From: SCUD01 sp036824505
Lineage (GTDB): Bacteria > Pseudomonadota > Gammaproteobacteria > Steroidobacterales > Steroidobacteraceae
NCBI GenBank assembly: GCA_036824505.1
Contig: DAITAA010000006.1
Location: 62,001 to 126,000, forward strand
Direction: 5' to 3'
DNA length: 64,000 nt
Positions within the stretch are counted from its first letter, which is position 1. Each line of letters opens with the position of its first letter. This document shows positions 51,601-60,548 of the stretch, in pieces. Position numbers and translations under genes: made by a program. A model generated the notes under the pieces. It was given only the letters and a program-made list of their open reading frames with translations, ran no database searches and was not told the origin of the DNA.

Positions 51601-52725
51601 TTAACGGCGCCGCGCTGGCCGCGGCTGCTGTTGCGTAATGCAGTGGATATTGCCGCCGCCCAACAGGATTTCACGCGAGGGCAGGCCAATGACCTTGCGG
51701 CCGGGGAACAGCCGCGAGATCTGCGTTTTTGCGCGCCGGTCCGTGCGCGCATCGAGCAACGGCATCACGATGTGGCGATTCGCGATGTAGAAATTCACGT
51801 AAGACCCTGCGAGCCGGTCGCCGCCGCGGCGTTGGCGGCTGCCGGGCACCTGCTCGATGCCGGCGGCTTCCCCGTCCGTCATGAACAAAGGACCGGGTTG
51901 CTCAATCTTATGGACTTTCAGTGACTTGCCGCGCGCATCTCGAGCGGTTCGAAGTACTTCATAGGCCTCGTGAGAGATGTCGTACTGCGGATCATCGGGA
52001 TCATCGCACCAGGTCAAGGCCACTTCGCCCGGCCGCACGAAGCAGCACAGATTGTCCACGTGGCCGTCGGTCTCGTCCTTGTAGACGCCGCGCCGCAGCC
52101 AGATGATCTGCTCGACCGCAAGATAGCGCTGCAAGAGCGTCTCGATCTGCCCGCGCCGCAGATCGGGATTCCGGTTCGGGTTGAGCAGGCATTCCTCGGT
52201 GGTCAGCAGCGTCCCGCGGCCATCCACGTGAATGGCGCCGCCTTCCAGTACAAATGGTGCACGGTAGCGTTGGCAGCGCTCGATCTCGAGAACCTTCGCT
52301 GCAACCTGTGCGTCCAGATCCCATGGACAATAGAGACCGCCGGATCGTCCGCCCCAGGCATTGAAGATCCAGTGCACGCCGCGCACCCGACCACGCTGGT
52401 CCACGACGAATGTCGGCCCCACATCGCGCATCCAGGCATCGTCCGATGACATCTCGACCACGCGGACGGTCGCCGGCAGCGCGGCGCGCGCCTTCTGGAA
52501 CTGCTGCTCCGAAGCGCACATCGTCACAGGCTCGCTTCGCGCGATAGCCGCGGCTACCGCCGCATAGGCCTGCTGCGCGGGCACTGCGCCAGCGCGCCAG
52601 TTGTCGTGACGCTCGGGCCACAGCATCCAGGCGCCCGAATGCGGCTCGAACTCCGCCGGCATCCGGAATCCATCCTGGGCTGGCGCGCGATTGACTATCG
52701 GTGCCGTGATCTTCCGCTGCTGCAT
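51601..52725 (-). CDS. aguA: agmatine deiminase
   Basis: 374 aa, agmatine to N-carbamoylputrescine (polyamine synthesis or arginine decarboxylase route). Porphyromonas-type deiminase motifs: ARSEPVTMCASE region, DDAWMRDVGPTFVVD, the LEGGAIHVDGRGTLLTTEECLLN block, GHVDNLCCFV and catalytic Cys in LLGGGNIHCITQQ. No partner aguB in the window. Confidence 0.93.
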   Translation of the reverse strand: MQQRKITAPIVNRAPAQDGFRMPAEFEPHSGAWMLWPERHDNWRAGAVPAQQAYAAVAAAIARSEPVTMCASEQQFQKARAALPATVRVVEMSSDDAWMRDVGPTFVVDQRGRVRGVHWIFNAWGGRSGGLYCPWDLDAQVAAKVLEIERCQRYRAPFVLEGGAIHVDGRGTLLTTEECLLNPNRNPDLRRGQIETLLQRYLAVEQIIWLRRGVYKDETDGHVDNLCCFVRPGEVALTWCDDPDDPQYDISHEAYEVLRTARDARGKSLKVHKIEQPGPLFMTDGEAAGIEQVPGSRQRRGGDRLAGSYVNFYIANRHIVMPLLDARTDRRAKTQISRLFPGRKVIGLPSREILLGGGNIHCITQQQPRPARRR

Positions 52726-52754
52726 GGCGCGATTCTACGTGATGCCGTGGTATT

Positions 52755-55700
52755 TCAGTTTCCCGGCCGCCGAATGGCGATTTCCTTGATGGCCGCGTAG
52801 ATCGCCGGAATCACGATCAGCGTGAGAATCGTCGAGGAAATCATCCCGCCCACCATCGGCGCCGCGATGCGGCGCATCACTTCCGAGCCGGTGCCAGTGC
52901 TCCACATCATTGGCAGCAAACCACCCATGATCGCCATGACGGTCATCATTTTGGGCCTAACCCGGTTCACGGCGCCTTCCATGACGGCCGCACGGAATTC
53001 CGGCACGGTCGCCTTCTTCCCTGCCGCCGCGCACTTCGCCTTGGTCGCCTCCCAGGCGTTGTCGATATAGATCAGCATCACGACACCGGTCTGGGCTGCC
53101 ACTCCGGCAAGCGCAATGAAGCCAATCACCACCGCGACGCTGATGTTGTAGCCGAGCAAATACATCAGCCAGACGCCGCCCACCAGCGAGAATGGCACCG
53201 AAAGCATGACAATGAGGCTCTCGGTGAGCCGCCCGAAGTTGAGGTACAACAACACAAAGATGATTGCGATGGCGAGCGGCACGACGATCTTGAGCTTCGC
53301 CTTCGCGCGTTCCATGTACTCGAATTGCCCGCTCCAGGTGACGTAGTAGCCCGGCGGAAACGTGACGTTGTCGCGCACGGCCTTCTGCGCGTCAGCGACG
53401 TAGCCACCGATATCACGGTTGCGGATATCCACGTAGACGTACGCCGCAAGTAGCGCATTTTCCGTGCGGATGTTCGGCGGGCCCTTGATCAGCCGTACTT
53501 TCGCCAGCTGCCCGAGTGGCAGCATTGCGCCGCTCAGGGTTGGCGTTGCAGCACCCATTGCGACCGGTGGATCCGTGCCCATCACGGGTACCAGGACCTG
53601 CGAGGCGATTGCCTGCGGATCGCTACGGAAGTCGCGCGGGTAGCGCACGATGACGCCGTAGCGCTCCAGGCCCTCGACGGTGGTGGTGACCATGTCGCCA
53701 CCCAGTGCCGTGGCAATCACGTCCTGCAGGTCACCCACAGCGAGGCCGTAACGGGCAAGCGCCATCCGGTCGGGCTCGATATCGATGTAATAGCCGCCGG
53801 TCAATCGTTCCGCATACGCGCTGGTTGTGCCCGGAACCTTCTTCACCACCGACTCGACCTCCTTCGCGACACGCTCGATCTCCGCCACGTCCTTTCCAAA
53901 GACCTTTATGCCGATCGGCGTCCGGATTCCCGTGGCCAGCATGTCGATGCGCGCCCTGATCGGCATGGTCCATGCGTTGGCGATGCCGGGAAACTGCAGC
54001 GCAGCGTCGAGTTCCGCGATCAGCTTGTCCGTCGTGATGCCCGGGCGCCATTCGCTTTCTGGTTTCAGGTTGATCACGGTCTCGAACATCTCGGGGGGTG
54101 CCGGATCGGTTGCCGTATTGGCACGCCCGGCCTTGCCGAAGACGGATTCGACCTCCGGGAAGCCCTTGATGATCTTGTCCTGTGCCTGCAGGATCTCCGC
54201 CGCCTTGGTCATCGACAGTGACGGCAGCGTTGTCGGCATGTAGAGCAGCGTTCCCTCGTTCAGCACCGGCATGAATTCGGTGCCGATCTTCAACGCCGGA
54301 TAAACCGTGATCCCAAGCACGACCATGGCGGCCAGGATCGTCAGTTTTCGCCAGCGGAGCGCAGCGTCGATGATCGGCTGGTAGACCCGGATCAGAAAGC
54401 GCGACAGCGGGCTGCTGCTCTCCGGCGGAATGCGCCCGCGGATGAACAGCAGCATCAGCACCGGCACCAGGGTGATCGACAATAGCGCCGCTCCTGCCAT
54501 GGCGAAGGTCTTGGTGTAGGCAAGCGGACTGAACAAACGCCCTTCCTGCGCCTCCAGCGTGAATACCGGCATGAACGAAACGGTGATGATGATCAGGCTG
54601 AAGAACAGCGCCGGACCCACTTCCTTGCATGCATCGACGATCGCGTCGAGACGCGGCGCATCGGGCGCCAGGCGTTCGAGGCGCTTGTGCGCGTTCTCGA
54701 TCATGACGATCGCCGCGTCAATCATGGCGCCGATCGCGACGGCGATGCCCCCCAGGCTCATGATGTTCGAATTGATTCCCATCCTGTGCATCACGGTGAA
54801 GGCAATGAGCACGCCGATCGGCAGCATGATGATCGCAACGAGCGCGCTTCTGACGTGCGAAAGGAACACGAAGCAAACCAGGGCGACGATGAGGCTCTCC
54901 TCGAAAAGCGTCCAGGTGAGTGTGTCGATCGCGCGTTGGATCAGCTCAGATCGGTCGTACACCGCCCTGATCGAGACGCCCTCCGGCAGCGCAGCCGAGA
55001 TCTCGGCGATCTTGGCCTTCAGGTTGCGGATTACGTCGAGCGCGTTCTGGCCGTAACGCGCCACGGCAATTCCGCCCACGACTTCGCCTTCGCCGTCGAG
55101 CTCAGTGATGCCGCGCCGCTCCTCCGGCACGAGTTCCACGCGCGCCACGTCGCGGATCAGTACAGGCGTGCCGCCCTCCGCCTTGACAACGAGCAGTTCG
55201 ATATCGGCGACGCCTCGCAAGTAGCCGCGGCCGCGAACCACATATTCGGTCTCGGCCATCTCGACGACGCGGCCGCCGACGTCGCGGTTGCTGTCCCGGA
55301 TTACCTGTATCACCTTCATCAGTGGCACGCCGTAGGCCTGCAGCAATCGCGGGTTGACCGTCACCTGGTACTGCCGCACGAACCCGCCGACGCTGGCGAT
55401 CTCCGATACCCCCTGCGCCTTGGTGAGCTGATAGCGGATGAACCAGTCCTGGATCGATCGCAATTCCTCCAGTGTGCGGTTCTTCGCCAGCACCGCATAC
55501 TGGAATACCCAGCCCACGCCGGTTGCATCCGGTCCAAGCGAGGCCGTTATGCCGCGCGGCAGTCGCCCGGATACGTAGTTGAGGTACTCGAGGACCCGTG
55601 AGCGGGCCCAATAGATGTCGGTGCCATCCTCGAAGATGACGTACACGAATGAGGCGCCGAACACCGAGAGTCCACGAACGACCTTGGATTTCGGCACCGC

Positions 55701-55922
55701 AAGCATCGCGGTCGTGAGCGGATAAGTGACCTGATCCTCGATCACCTGCGGCGCCTGGCCGGGATACTCCGTGTAGACGATGACCTGGACGTCCGAAAGG
55801 TCCGGGATCGCGTCGACTGGCGTCGTTGATACCGAGTAGACGCCCATCACAGCGACGAAGAACGTTGCAAGCAGGACGATCGGGACATTCCGTGCCGACC
55901 ATTCGATGATCCGGTTCAGCAT
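52755..55922 (-). CDS. cusA: heavy-metal RND efflux pump (CusA/CzcA type)
   Basis: 1055 aa inner-membrane proton antiporter with 12 helices; start MLNRIIEWSARNVPIVLLAT, the HME signature GAMIDAAIVMIENAHKRLE, and the DVQVIVYTEYPGQAPQVIEDQVTYPL porter region. CusA-like monovalent cation pumps have Met ligands in the porter cleft; those are not all checkable by eye, so Cu/Ag is inferred from the partners. ATG 55922 lies 1 nt past the cusB stop. Confidence 0.92.
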   Translation of the reverse strand: MLNRIIEWSARNVPIVLLATFFVAVMGVYSVSTTPVDAIPDLSDVQVIVYTEYPGQAPQVIEDQVTYPLTTAMLAVPKSKVVRGLSVFGASFVYVIFEDGTDIYWARSRVLEYLNYVSGRLPRGITASLGPDATGVGWVFQYAVLAKNRTLEELRSIQDWFIRYQLTKAQGVSEIASVGGFVRQYQVTVNPRLLQAYGVPLMKVIQVIRDSNRDVGGRVVEMAETEYVVRGRGYLRGVADIELLVVKAEGGTPVLIRDVARVELVPEERRGITELDGEGEVVGGIAVARYGQNALDVIRNLKAKIAEISAALPEGVSIRAVYDRSELIQRAIDTLTWTLFEESLIVALVCFVFLSHVRSALVAIIMLPIGVLIAFTVMHRMGINSNIMSLGGIAVAIGAMIDAAIVMIENAHKRLERLAPDAPRLDAIVDACKEVGPALFFSLIIITVSFMPVFTLEAQEGRLFSPLAYTKTFAMAGAALLSITLVPVLMLLFIRGRIPPESSSPLSRFLIRVYQPIIDAALRWRKLTILAAMVVLGITVYPALKIGTEFMPVLNEGTLLYMPTTLPSLSMTKAAEILQAQDKIIKGFPEVESVFGKAGRANTATDPAPPEMFETVINLKPESEWRPGITTDKLIAELDAALQFPGIANAWTMPIRARIDMLATGIRTPIGIKVFGKDVAEIERVAKEVESVVKKVPGTTSAYAERLTGGYYIDIEPDRMALARYGLAVGDLQDVIATALGGDMVTTTVEGLERYGVIVRYPRDFRSDPQAIASQVLVPVMGTDPPVAMGAATPTLSGAMLPLGQLAKVRLIKGPPNIRTENALLAAYVYVDIRNRDIGGYVADAQKAVRDNVTFPPGYYVTWSGQFEYMERAKAKLKIVVPLAIAIIFVLLYLNFGRLTESLIVMLSVPFSLVGGVWLMYLLGYNISVAVVIGFIALAGVAAQTGVVMLIYIDNAWEATKAKCAAAGKKATVPEFRAAVMEGAVNRVRPKMMTVMAIMGGLLPMMWSTGTGSEVMRRIAAPMVGGMISSTILTLIVIPAIYAAIKEIAIRRPGN

Positions 55923-55923
55923 G

Positions 55924-57216
55924 TCAATGCCCTTTGTGCCCGGCGGGGTCATCCTGGCCGCCGAATGCTTCGAGTGCCGCCCTGAGGTTGCTTTCCGCGT
56001 CGATCAGGAAGTTGGCCCGTACCACGACCTGCTCTCCCTCCTGCAGGCCTTCTGCCACCTCGGCGTAACCGTCTGCGCGCATGCCGAGCCTGACCGTGCG
56101 CGGCTCAAACAACCCCTCGCCGCGGCGCACCAGTACGACCTGGCGTGTGCCGCTGTCGAGTACCGCAGATTCCGGAACCGCCAGCACCTCACCGCGAGCG
56201 TCACCGGAAACCAGCTCGACATTGGCGAACATCGCCGGCTTCAGCAAGCCGCCAGGGTTGGCGAGCTCGATGCGTACCTTTGCGGTCCGGGTTCCGGCGT
56301 CGATGGTCGGATAGACAAACATCACTTTGCCGGAGAATGCCGTGCCTGGATAGGCGACGATGCCAAGCCTTGCCTCCTGGCCCGGTTGCACGAGACCGAT
56401 GTCCTGCTCGGAAACATCTGCGAGCAGCCACACGGAGGACAGGTCGGCGATTTCGAACAGCACCTCGCCCGGCATGAAACGCATTCCCTCGATTCCCGGC
56501 TTCCGCAGCACGACGCCACTCGCAGCCGAGCGGTAGACCAGCAGCCTGCTGGGCTTGCCGTCACGCTGCAGCGTTTGCAGTTCCTGATCGGCGATCTCCC
56601 AGTTCCGCAAACGGCCCAGCGCATCGTCGGCCTGGCGCTGCATCACCGCCCGCGCTCCGGCACCGCTGTCTTGCAGTTCCCCGGCGCCGCGCAGCGCGAT
56701 CAGATACTCTTCCTGTGCGGTCACCAGATCCGGGCTGTAAACCTCCATCAACGGCTGCCCGCGTACGACCGACTGCCCGGTTGTATTCACGTAGAGCTTC
56801 TCGATCCAGCCCTCGAAGCGTGGCGCCACCTGGTATAGCAGCCGCTCATTCGCCTGAATCGTGCCGACCGCATGGATGGTGCGTGTCAGTTCTCGTGGAA
56901 GCGCCGGCTCGCTTCGCACGCCGAGCAGCTGGACCTTGTCAAGACTGATCTTCACCATGCCGCGGGCCATGTCCGGTTCCGGCCCGCCGTCTTCGTAGAC
57001 CGGGACATAGTCCATTCCCATGGAATCCTTCTTCGGCACCGGCGACGTGTCGGGAAGCCCCATCGGATTGCGGTAATAGAGAACCTTGCGCTCCTTCTTT
57101 ACAGGCTGCGCCGCCTCCTGCGGCGCCTGCATCGCGCTATGCGCTCCCATCCAGTAACCCACAGCAGCCACCACGCCAGTGAAGGCGACGATTCCGACCC
57201 ATGCCATGCGATTCAT
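55924..57216 (-). CDS. cusB: CusB-type periplasmic adaptor with heavy-metal-binding domain
   Basis: 430 aa membrane-fusion protein. N-terminal anchor, then the metal-binding motif YYRNPMGLPDTSPVPKKDSMGMDY, typical of CusB-like adaptors that sample copper or silver, then barrel-sandwich, helical hairpin and beta-barrel parts (GWIEKLYVNTTGQSVVRGQPLMEVYSPDL in pieces). Histidine-rich C-terminus GHKGH. Stop is followed by cusA after 1 nt. ATG 57216 gives the proper signal/anchor start. Confidence 0.92.
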   Translation of the reverse strand: MNRMAWVGIVAFTGVVAAVGYWMGAHSAMQAPQEAAQPVKKERKVLYYRNPMGLPDTSPVPKKDSMGMDYVPVYEDGGPEPDMARGMVKISLDKVQLLGVRSEPALPRELTRTIHAVGTIQANERLLYQVAPRFEGWIEKLYVNTTGQSVVRGQPLMEVYSPDLVTAQEEYLIALRGAGELQDSGAGARAVMQRQADDALGRLRNWEIADQELQTLQRDGKPSRLLVYRSAASGVVLRKPGIEGMRFMPGEVLFEIADLSSVWLLADVSEQDIGLVQPGQEARLGIVAYPGTAFSGKVMFVYPTIDAGTRTAKVRIELANPGGLLKPAMFANVELVSGDARGEVLAVPESAVLDSGTRQVVLVRRGEGLFEPRTVRLGMRADGYAEVAEGLQEGEQVVVRANFLIDAESNLRAALEAFGGQDDPAGHKGH

Positions 57217-57253
57217 GATTCCACCCGTCCTAATGTCGTTCCGATTGGCCGAT

Positions 57254-58549
57254 TCAAGGCAGCGCCTTCCCGGTGAGCAGCTCGATCTGTGCCAGCGCGA
57301 TGTTGTAGTTCGAGAGCGCCGTTGCATGGCTGATTTCGTATTCGAGCACCGTCATCTGGCTGTCCAGCAGCGTCAGGAAATCGGCGCGATTCACGCGATA
57401 GGCGGAAAGTGAAGATTCCACGGCAAGCCTGGCCTGCGGCAGGATTCCAGTTTCGTAAAGGCGTGCTGATTTCAGGTTTTGTTCAGCGCTGGCTACCTGC
57501 TGGCGAAGTTGTGCGGAAATCTCATTCAGTTGCGCCCAGTACATGTCCGTAGCCTGATTGCGCATTGCGATCGCTTCCGCGACGGCCGGGTCGCGCTTCC
57601 TGCCCCTCCAGACTGGCAGATTGACAGCGACCGTCAGGCTCACCATGTCGTCGCGGGGCTGGTTATCGAGCGTATCCTCGCGCTGGCCATAGGAGAGCTT
57701 TACGTCAAAATCCGGGTAATAGTCCCTGCGCGCAAGGTCGAGCGTCTTGCCGCTGCGATCAATCAGGCTTTGAAGTCCCAGAAGCTGCGGGCGCTCTTTC
57801 AGCGCTGTCTCGCGCAATGACTCGAAGTGCAACGCGGTCTCCGGCAGCCGTAGCGCCGCCGGCGCCGGCAGAATTGCGTCCGACCTGCGGCCGAGATTGC
57901 GGATCAGCTCTGCTTCGATCGCCTGTCGTTCGCTCGCAAGCCGGATCAGTTCGTCCTCCATTCTCGTGAGCTGGGTCTGTGCCTTCAGCACATCGGCCTG
58001 TGTCCCCTGCCCGACCGAATAACGCGATTCCGAGATCTTCAGGAACTGCTCGAGGACCCGCCTGTTCTCCTGCACCAGCCGCGTCGATTCGACGACGAGC
58101 GCGAGTTCGAAATACGCCGCCTTGACATCCCGCGCGACCCGGTTGACGGTTTCCTCGTAGGCGTAGGAAACGGCTTCTGCGTCCTTCACGGCGACTTCCT
58201 GGCGCAGGCCGCGCTTGCCCGGATACGGAAACCTCTGCGACAAGCCGAGCATCTTCATCGTCATGTCTTCGCGCCTGAAGGCCTGCGATGCCAGTGGGGC
58301 GTTGATGACTCCGGCCTCGAGCATCGGGTCTTCGAGCGCACCCGCAGGCAGGACGCGCTGCTTTGCAGCTTCAAGTTCATTGCCGGCCGCCAGGATCTCC
58401 GGGTTGTTGCGCGCCGCCTCCGCAAGAAGTTCCTGAAGTTGCGGATCCGGTTCATCCGCGGCTGCCGTGCAAATTCCCGCCCATGCCGCGGCAAGCAGCA
58501 GTGGCACGAATACCGGGCCTGCAAATAGTCCGCAAAATAGTTTCTTCAT
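57254..58549 (-). CDS. cusC: CusC/TolC-type outer-membrane channel
   Basis: 431 aa. Signal peptide (KLFCGLFAGPVFVPLLLAAAWAG) and two outer-membrane-factor repeats with long coiled coils (LARAAR-like LAEAARNNPEILAAGNELEAAK; LKISESRYSVGQGTQADVLKAQTQL). Start ATG 58549 has TGGAGCG upstream. Completes a CBA tripartite pump, in order channel-adaptor-pump. Confidence 0.92.
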   Translation of the reverse strand: MKKLFCGLFAGPVFVPLLLAAAWAGICTAAADEPDPQLQELLAEAARNNPEILAAGNELEAAKQRVLPAGALEDPMLEAGVINAPLASQAFRREDMTMKMLGLSQRFPYPGKRGLRQEVAVKDAEAVSYAYEETVNRVARDVKAAYFELALVVESTRLVQENRRVLEQFLKISESRYSVGQGTQADVLKAQTQLTRMEDELIRLASERQAIEAELIRNLGRRSDAILPAPAALRLPETALHFESLRETALKERPQLLGLQSLIDRSGKTLDLARRDYYPDFDVKLSYGQREDTLDNQPRDDMVSLTVAVNLPVWRGRKRDPAVAEAIAMRNQATDMYWAQLNEISAQLRQQVASAEQNLKSARLYETGILPQARLAVESSLSAYRVNRADFLTLLDSQMTVLEYEISHATALSNYNIALAQIELLTGKALP

Positions 58550-58644
58550 TGCCGTGCGCTCCAGGCGGTAGGCCTGAGTTTCAAATGACAAAGACATGCC
58601 GAATCCTGCGTAAACGCCGAAAAAAGTCCGGACGGCAGGAACGG

Positions 58645-59070
58645 CTATTTCAGGTAGGTGCAGTAACGCTGCTGGATGGAAGCGCGAGCGACGGGCGTCG
58701 GTCGGATCCTGGCCTCACGCGAAGGACTGATGCCAGGTGAGACTGGGTCGAAATCCGGAAATGAGGGAGGTGGCGCGGCCTGCGGCTGCAAATCGTCAAC
58801 CTGGCTGCGCATCATGATCGCCTGCCCCTGTGTCAGGCAGTCGCCCGCAATGACCGTCGCGCATGGCGCGTCAGAACCGGAAGTCGCATCCGGACAATGA
58901 CCGCAACTCCCGGCCGGCATCGAGCCGTGATGTGACGAGCCAATGTGCCCTGTGTGCATTGACGCCTGACAGGGCGTGGCCGCCAATCCGAACCACGCGA
59001 CCGCAATGAGCGCGGCAACCAGGCGCGGAGCCCGCAGAGGTTGGCGACGAAGATTTGCCAACAAACTCAT
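58645..59070 (-). CDS. small His/Cys/Met-rich exported protein heading the cus operon
   Basis: 141 aa. Signal or anchor helix (LVAALIAVAWFGLAATPCQA), followed at once by a metal-binding-like run MHTGHIGSSHHGSMPAG and then SCGHCPD; two further cysteines. The C-terminal 60 residues are Pro-rich. It has the features of periplasmic copper-binding leader genes (CopL/DUF2946-like), but I cannot fix the family. ATG 59070 is 10 nt after a good -10. Confidence 0.75.
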   Translation of the reverse strand: MSLLANLRRQPLRAPRLVAALIAVAWFGLAATPCQASMHTGHIGSSHHGSMPAGSCGHCPDATSGSDAPCATVIAGDCLTQGQAIMMRSQVDDLQPQAAPPPSFPDFDPVSPGISPSREARIRPTPVARASIQQRYCTYLK

Positions 59071-59080
59071 GGTACGGCAG

Positions 59081-59109
59081 ACAGTACGCTGGACCCTGTG
59101 GACCGTCAA
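59081..59109 (-). promoter_or_regulatory. promoter of the cus operon
   Basis: TTGACG (59109-59104), 17-bp spacer, TACTGT (59086-59081); the start codon is 10 nt further, leaving a leader of only 3-4 nt. The spacer holds a direct repeat of GGTCC (GGTCC-acag-GGTCC), which might be a regulator contact; a normal 17-bp spacer argues against a MerR/CueR mechanism. Confidence 0.5.
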
Positions 59110-59177
59110 TGACATGCCCTCGGGATTGCCGCCCGCATCACGATCGGGCGCAACCCGGGGCGGCCCGGGCCCTGTGC

Positions 59178-59183
59178 TAAAAT
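59178..59183 (+). promoter_or_regulatory. extended -10 box of icd
   Basis: TGCTAAAAT is an extended -10 (TGN plus TAAAAT), 29 nt before the icd ATG; GAGGA 14 nt before the ATG is a weakly spaced ribosome site. Confidence 0.5.
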
Positions 59184-59212
59184 TGCCGCCACATCGAGGA
59201 ATTCCCAAGCAC

Positions 59213-60514
59213 ATGAACGCAGTCACCATCGCGCCGCCTGCTGGCGGCGAAAAAATCCGTGTTTCCGCGGGCAAGCTCCAGGTTCCCGACCGGCCGATCA
59301 TCCCGTTCATCGAAGGCGACGGCACCGGCCCGGATATCTGGCGGGCCAGCGTGCGCGTGCTCGACGCCGCTGTTGCCAGGGCCTACGGCGGCCGCCGCCG
59401 CATTTTCTGGATGGAGGTCTATGCCGGCGAAAAAGCCAATCGGCTGATGAATACCTGGCTTCCCGACGAGACCGTCGCGGCCTGCCGCGAATATCTCGTG
59501 TCGATCAAGGGACCGCTGACCACGCCGATCGGCGGCGGAATCCGCTCGTTGAACGTTGCGCTTCGCCAGATGCTCGACCTCTACGTCTGCCTGCGCCCGG
59601 TGCGCTGGTTCGTCGGAGTTCCATCACCCGTGCGCTCACCCGAGAAGGTCGACATGGTGATCTTCCGCGAGAATACCGAGGATATCTATGCCGGCATCGA
59701 GTTCGAGGCCGGCACCGACGAGAACCGGAAATTCCTCGGATTGCTGAAGGAGAATTTCCCGAAACTGTACGGCAAGATCCGCTTCCCTGAGAGTTCAGGC
59801 ATCGGCATCAAGCCGGTCTCGCGCGAGGGCACCGAGCGCCTGGTACGTGCCGCCATCGAATACGCGATCGTCAATCGCCGCAAGAGCGTGACCTTCGTGC
59901 ACAAGGGCAACATCATGAAGTTCACGGAAGGCGCGTTCCGGAACTGGGGTTATGCCCTCGCCGAGCGCGAATTCGGGAACCAGACCTACACCTGGGACCA
60001 ATGGGAGCGAACGCGCGCCGCCAAGGGCGATGCAGCGGCGGGTGAAGAACAGAAGAAGGCCCTCGCCGCGGGCCGCGTGCTGATCAAGGATGCAATCGCC
60101 GACATCACGCTGCAGCAGGTCCTGACGCGACCAGAGGAGTTCGATGTCATCGCGACGATGAACCTCAATGGCGATTACCTGTCTGACGCACTCGCGGCGC
60201 AGGTCGGCGGCATTGGCATCGCGCCCGGCGGCAATATCAATTATTTGACCGGCCACGCGGTATTCGAGGCCACTCATGGCACGGCGCCGAAATACGCAAA
60301 TCTCGACAAGGTCAACCCGAGTTCGGTCATCCTGTCGGGCGAAATGATGCTGCGTTATATGGGCTGGACCGAGGCTGCTGATCTTGTCATCCGTGCGATG
60401 GACAAATCGATCGGGGACAAGGTCGTCACCTACGATTTCGCGCGGTTGATGGAAGGCGCCACCGAGGTCAAGTGCAGCGAATTCGGCGACGCGCTGATCC
60501 GCCAGATGGCCTGA
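59213..60514 (+). CDS. icd: isocitrate dehydrogenase (NADP-dependent)
   Basis: 433 aa, TCA cycle. Family motifs: IPFIEGDGTGPDIW, substrate arginine region SLNVALRQMLDLYVCLRPVRWF, FRENTEDIYAGIEF, VTFVHKGNIMKFTEGAF, NGDYLSDALAAQVGGIGIAPG and HGTAPKYAN. The phospho-site serine (around SLN) is present as expected for an enzyme controlled by AceK encoded next. Confidence 0.95.
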   Translation: MNAVTIAPPAGGEKIRVSAGKLQVPDRPIIPFIEGDGTGPDIWRASVRVLDAAVARAYGGRRRIFWMEVYAGEKANRLMNTWLPDETVAACREYLVSIKGPLTTPIGGGIRSLNVALRQMLDLYVCLRPVRWFVGVPSPVRSPEKVDMVIFRENTEDIYAGIEFEAGTDENRKFLGLLKENFPKLYGKIRFPESSGIGIKPVSREGTERLVRAAIEYAIVNRRKSVTFVHKGNIMKFTEGAFRNWGYALAEREFGNQTYTWDQWERTRAAKGDAAAGEEQKKALAAGRVLIKDAIADITLQQVLTRPEEFDVIATMNLNGDYLSDALAAQVGGIGIAPGGNINYLTGHAVFEATHGTAPKYANLDKVNPSSVILSGEMMLRYMGWTEAADLVIRAMDKSIGDKVVTYDFARLMEGATEVKCSEFGDALIRQMA

Positions 60515-60548
60515 CGCGCGGGCGTGCCGCGCCGCGCCGCGCCTGGCC

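Noticed and set aside
59081..59109. CueR/MerR-type promoter for the cus operon
   Set aside because: The spacer is 17 bp, not the 19-20 bp typical of MerR-family control, and there is no matching inverted repeat.
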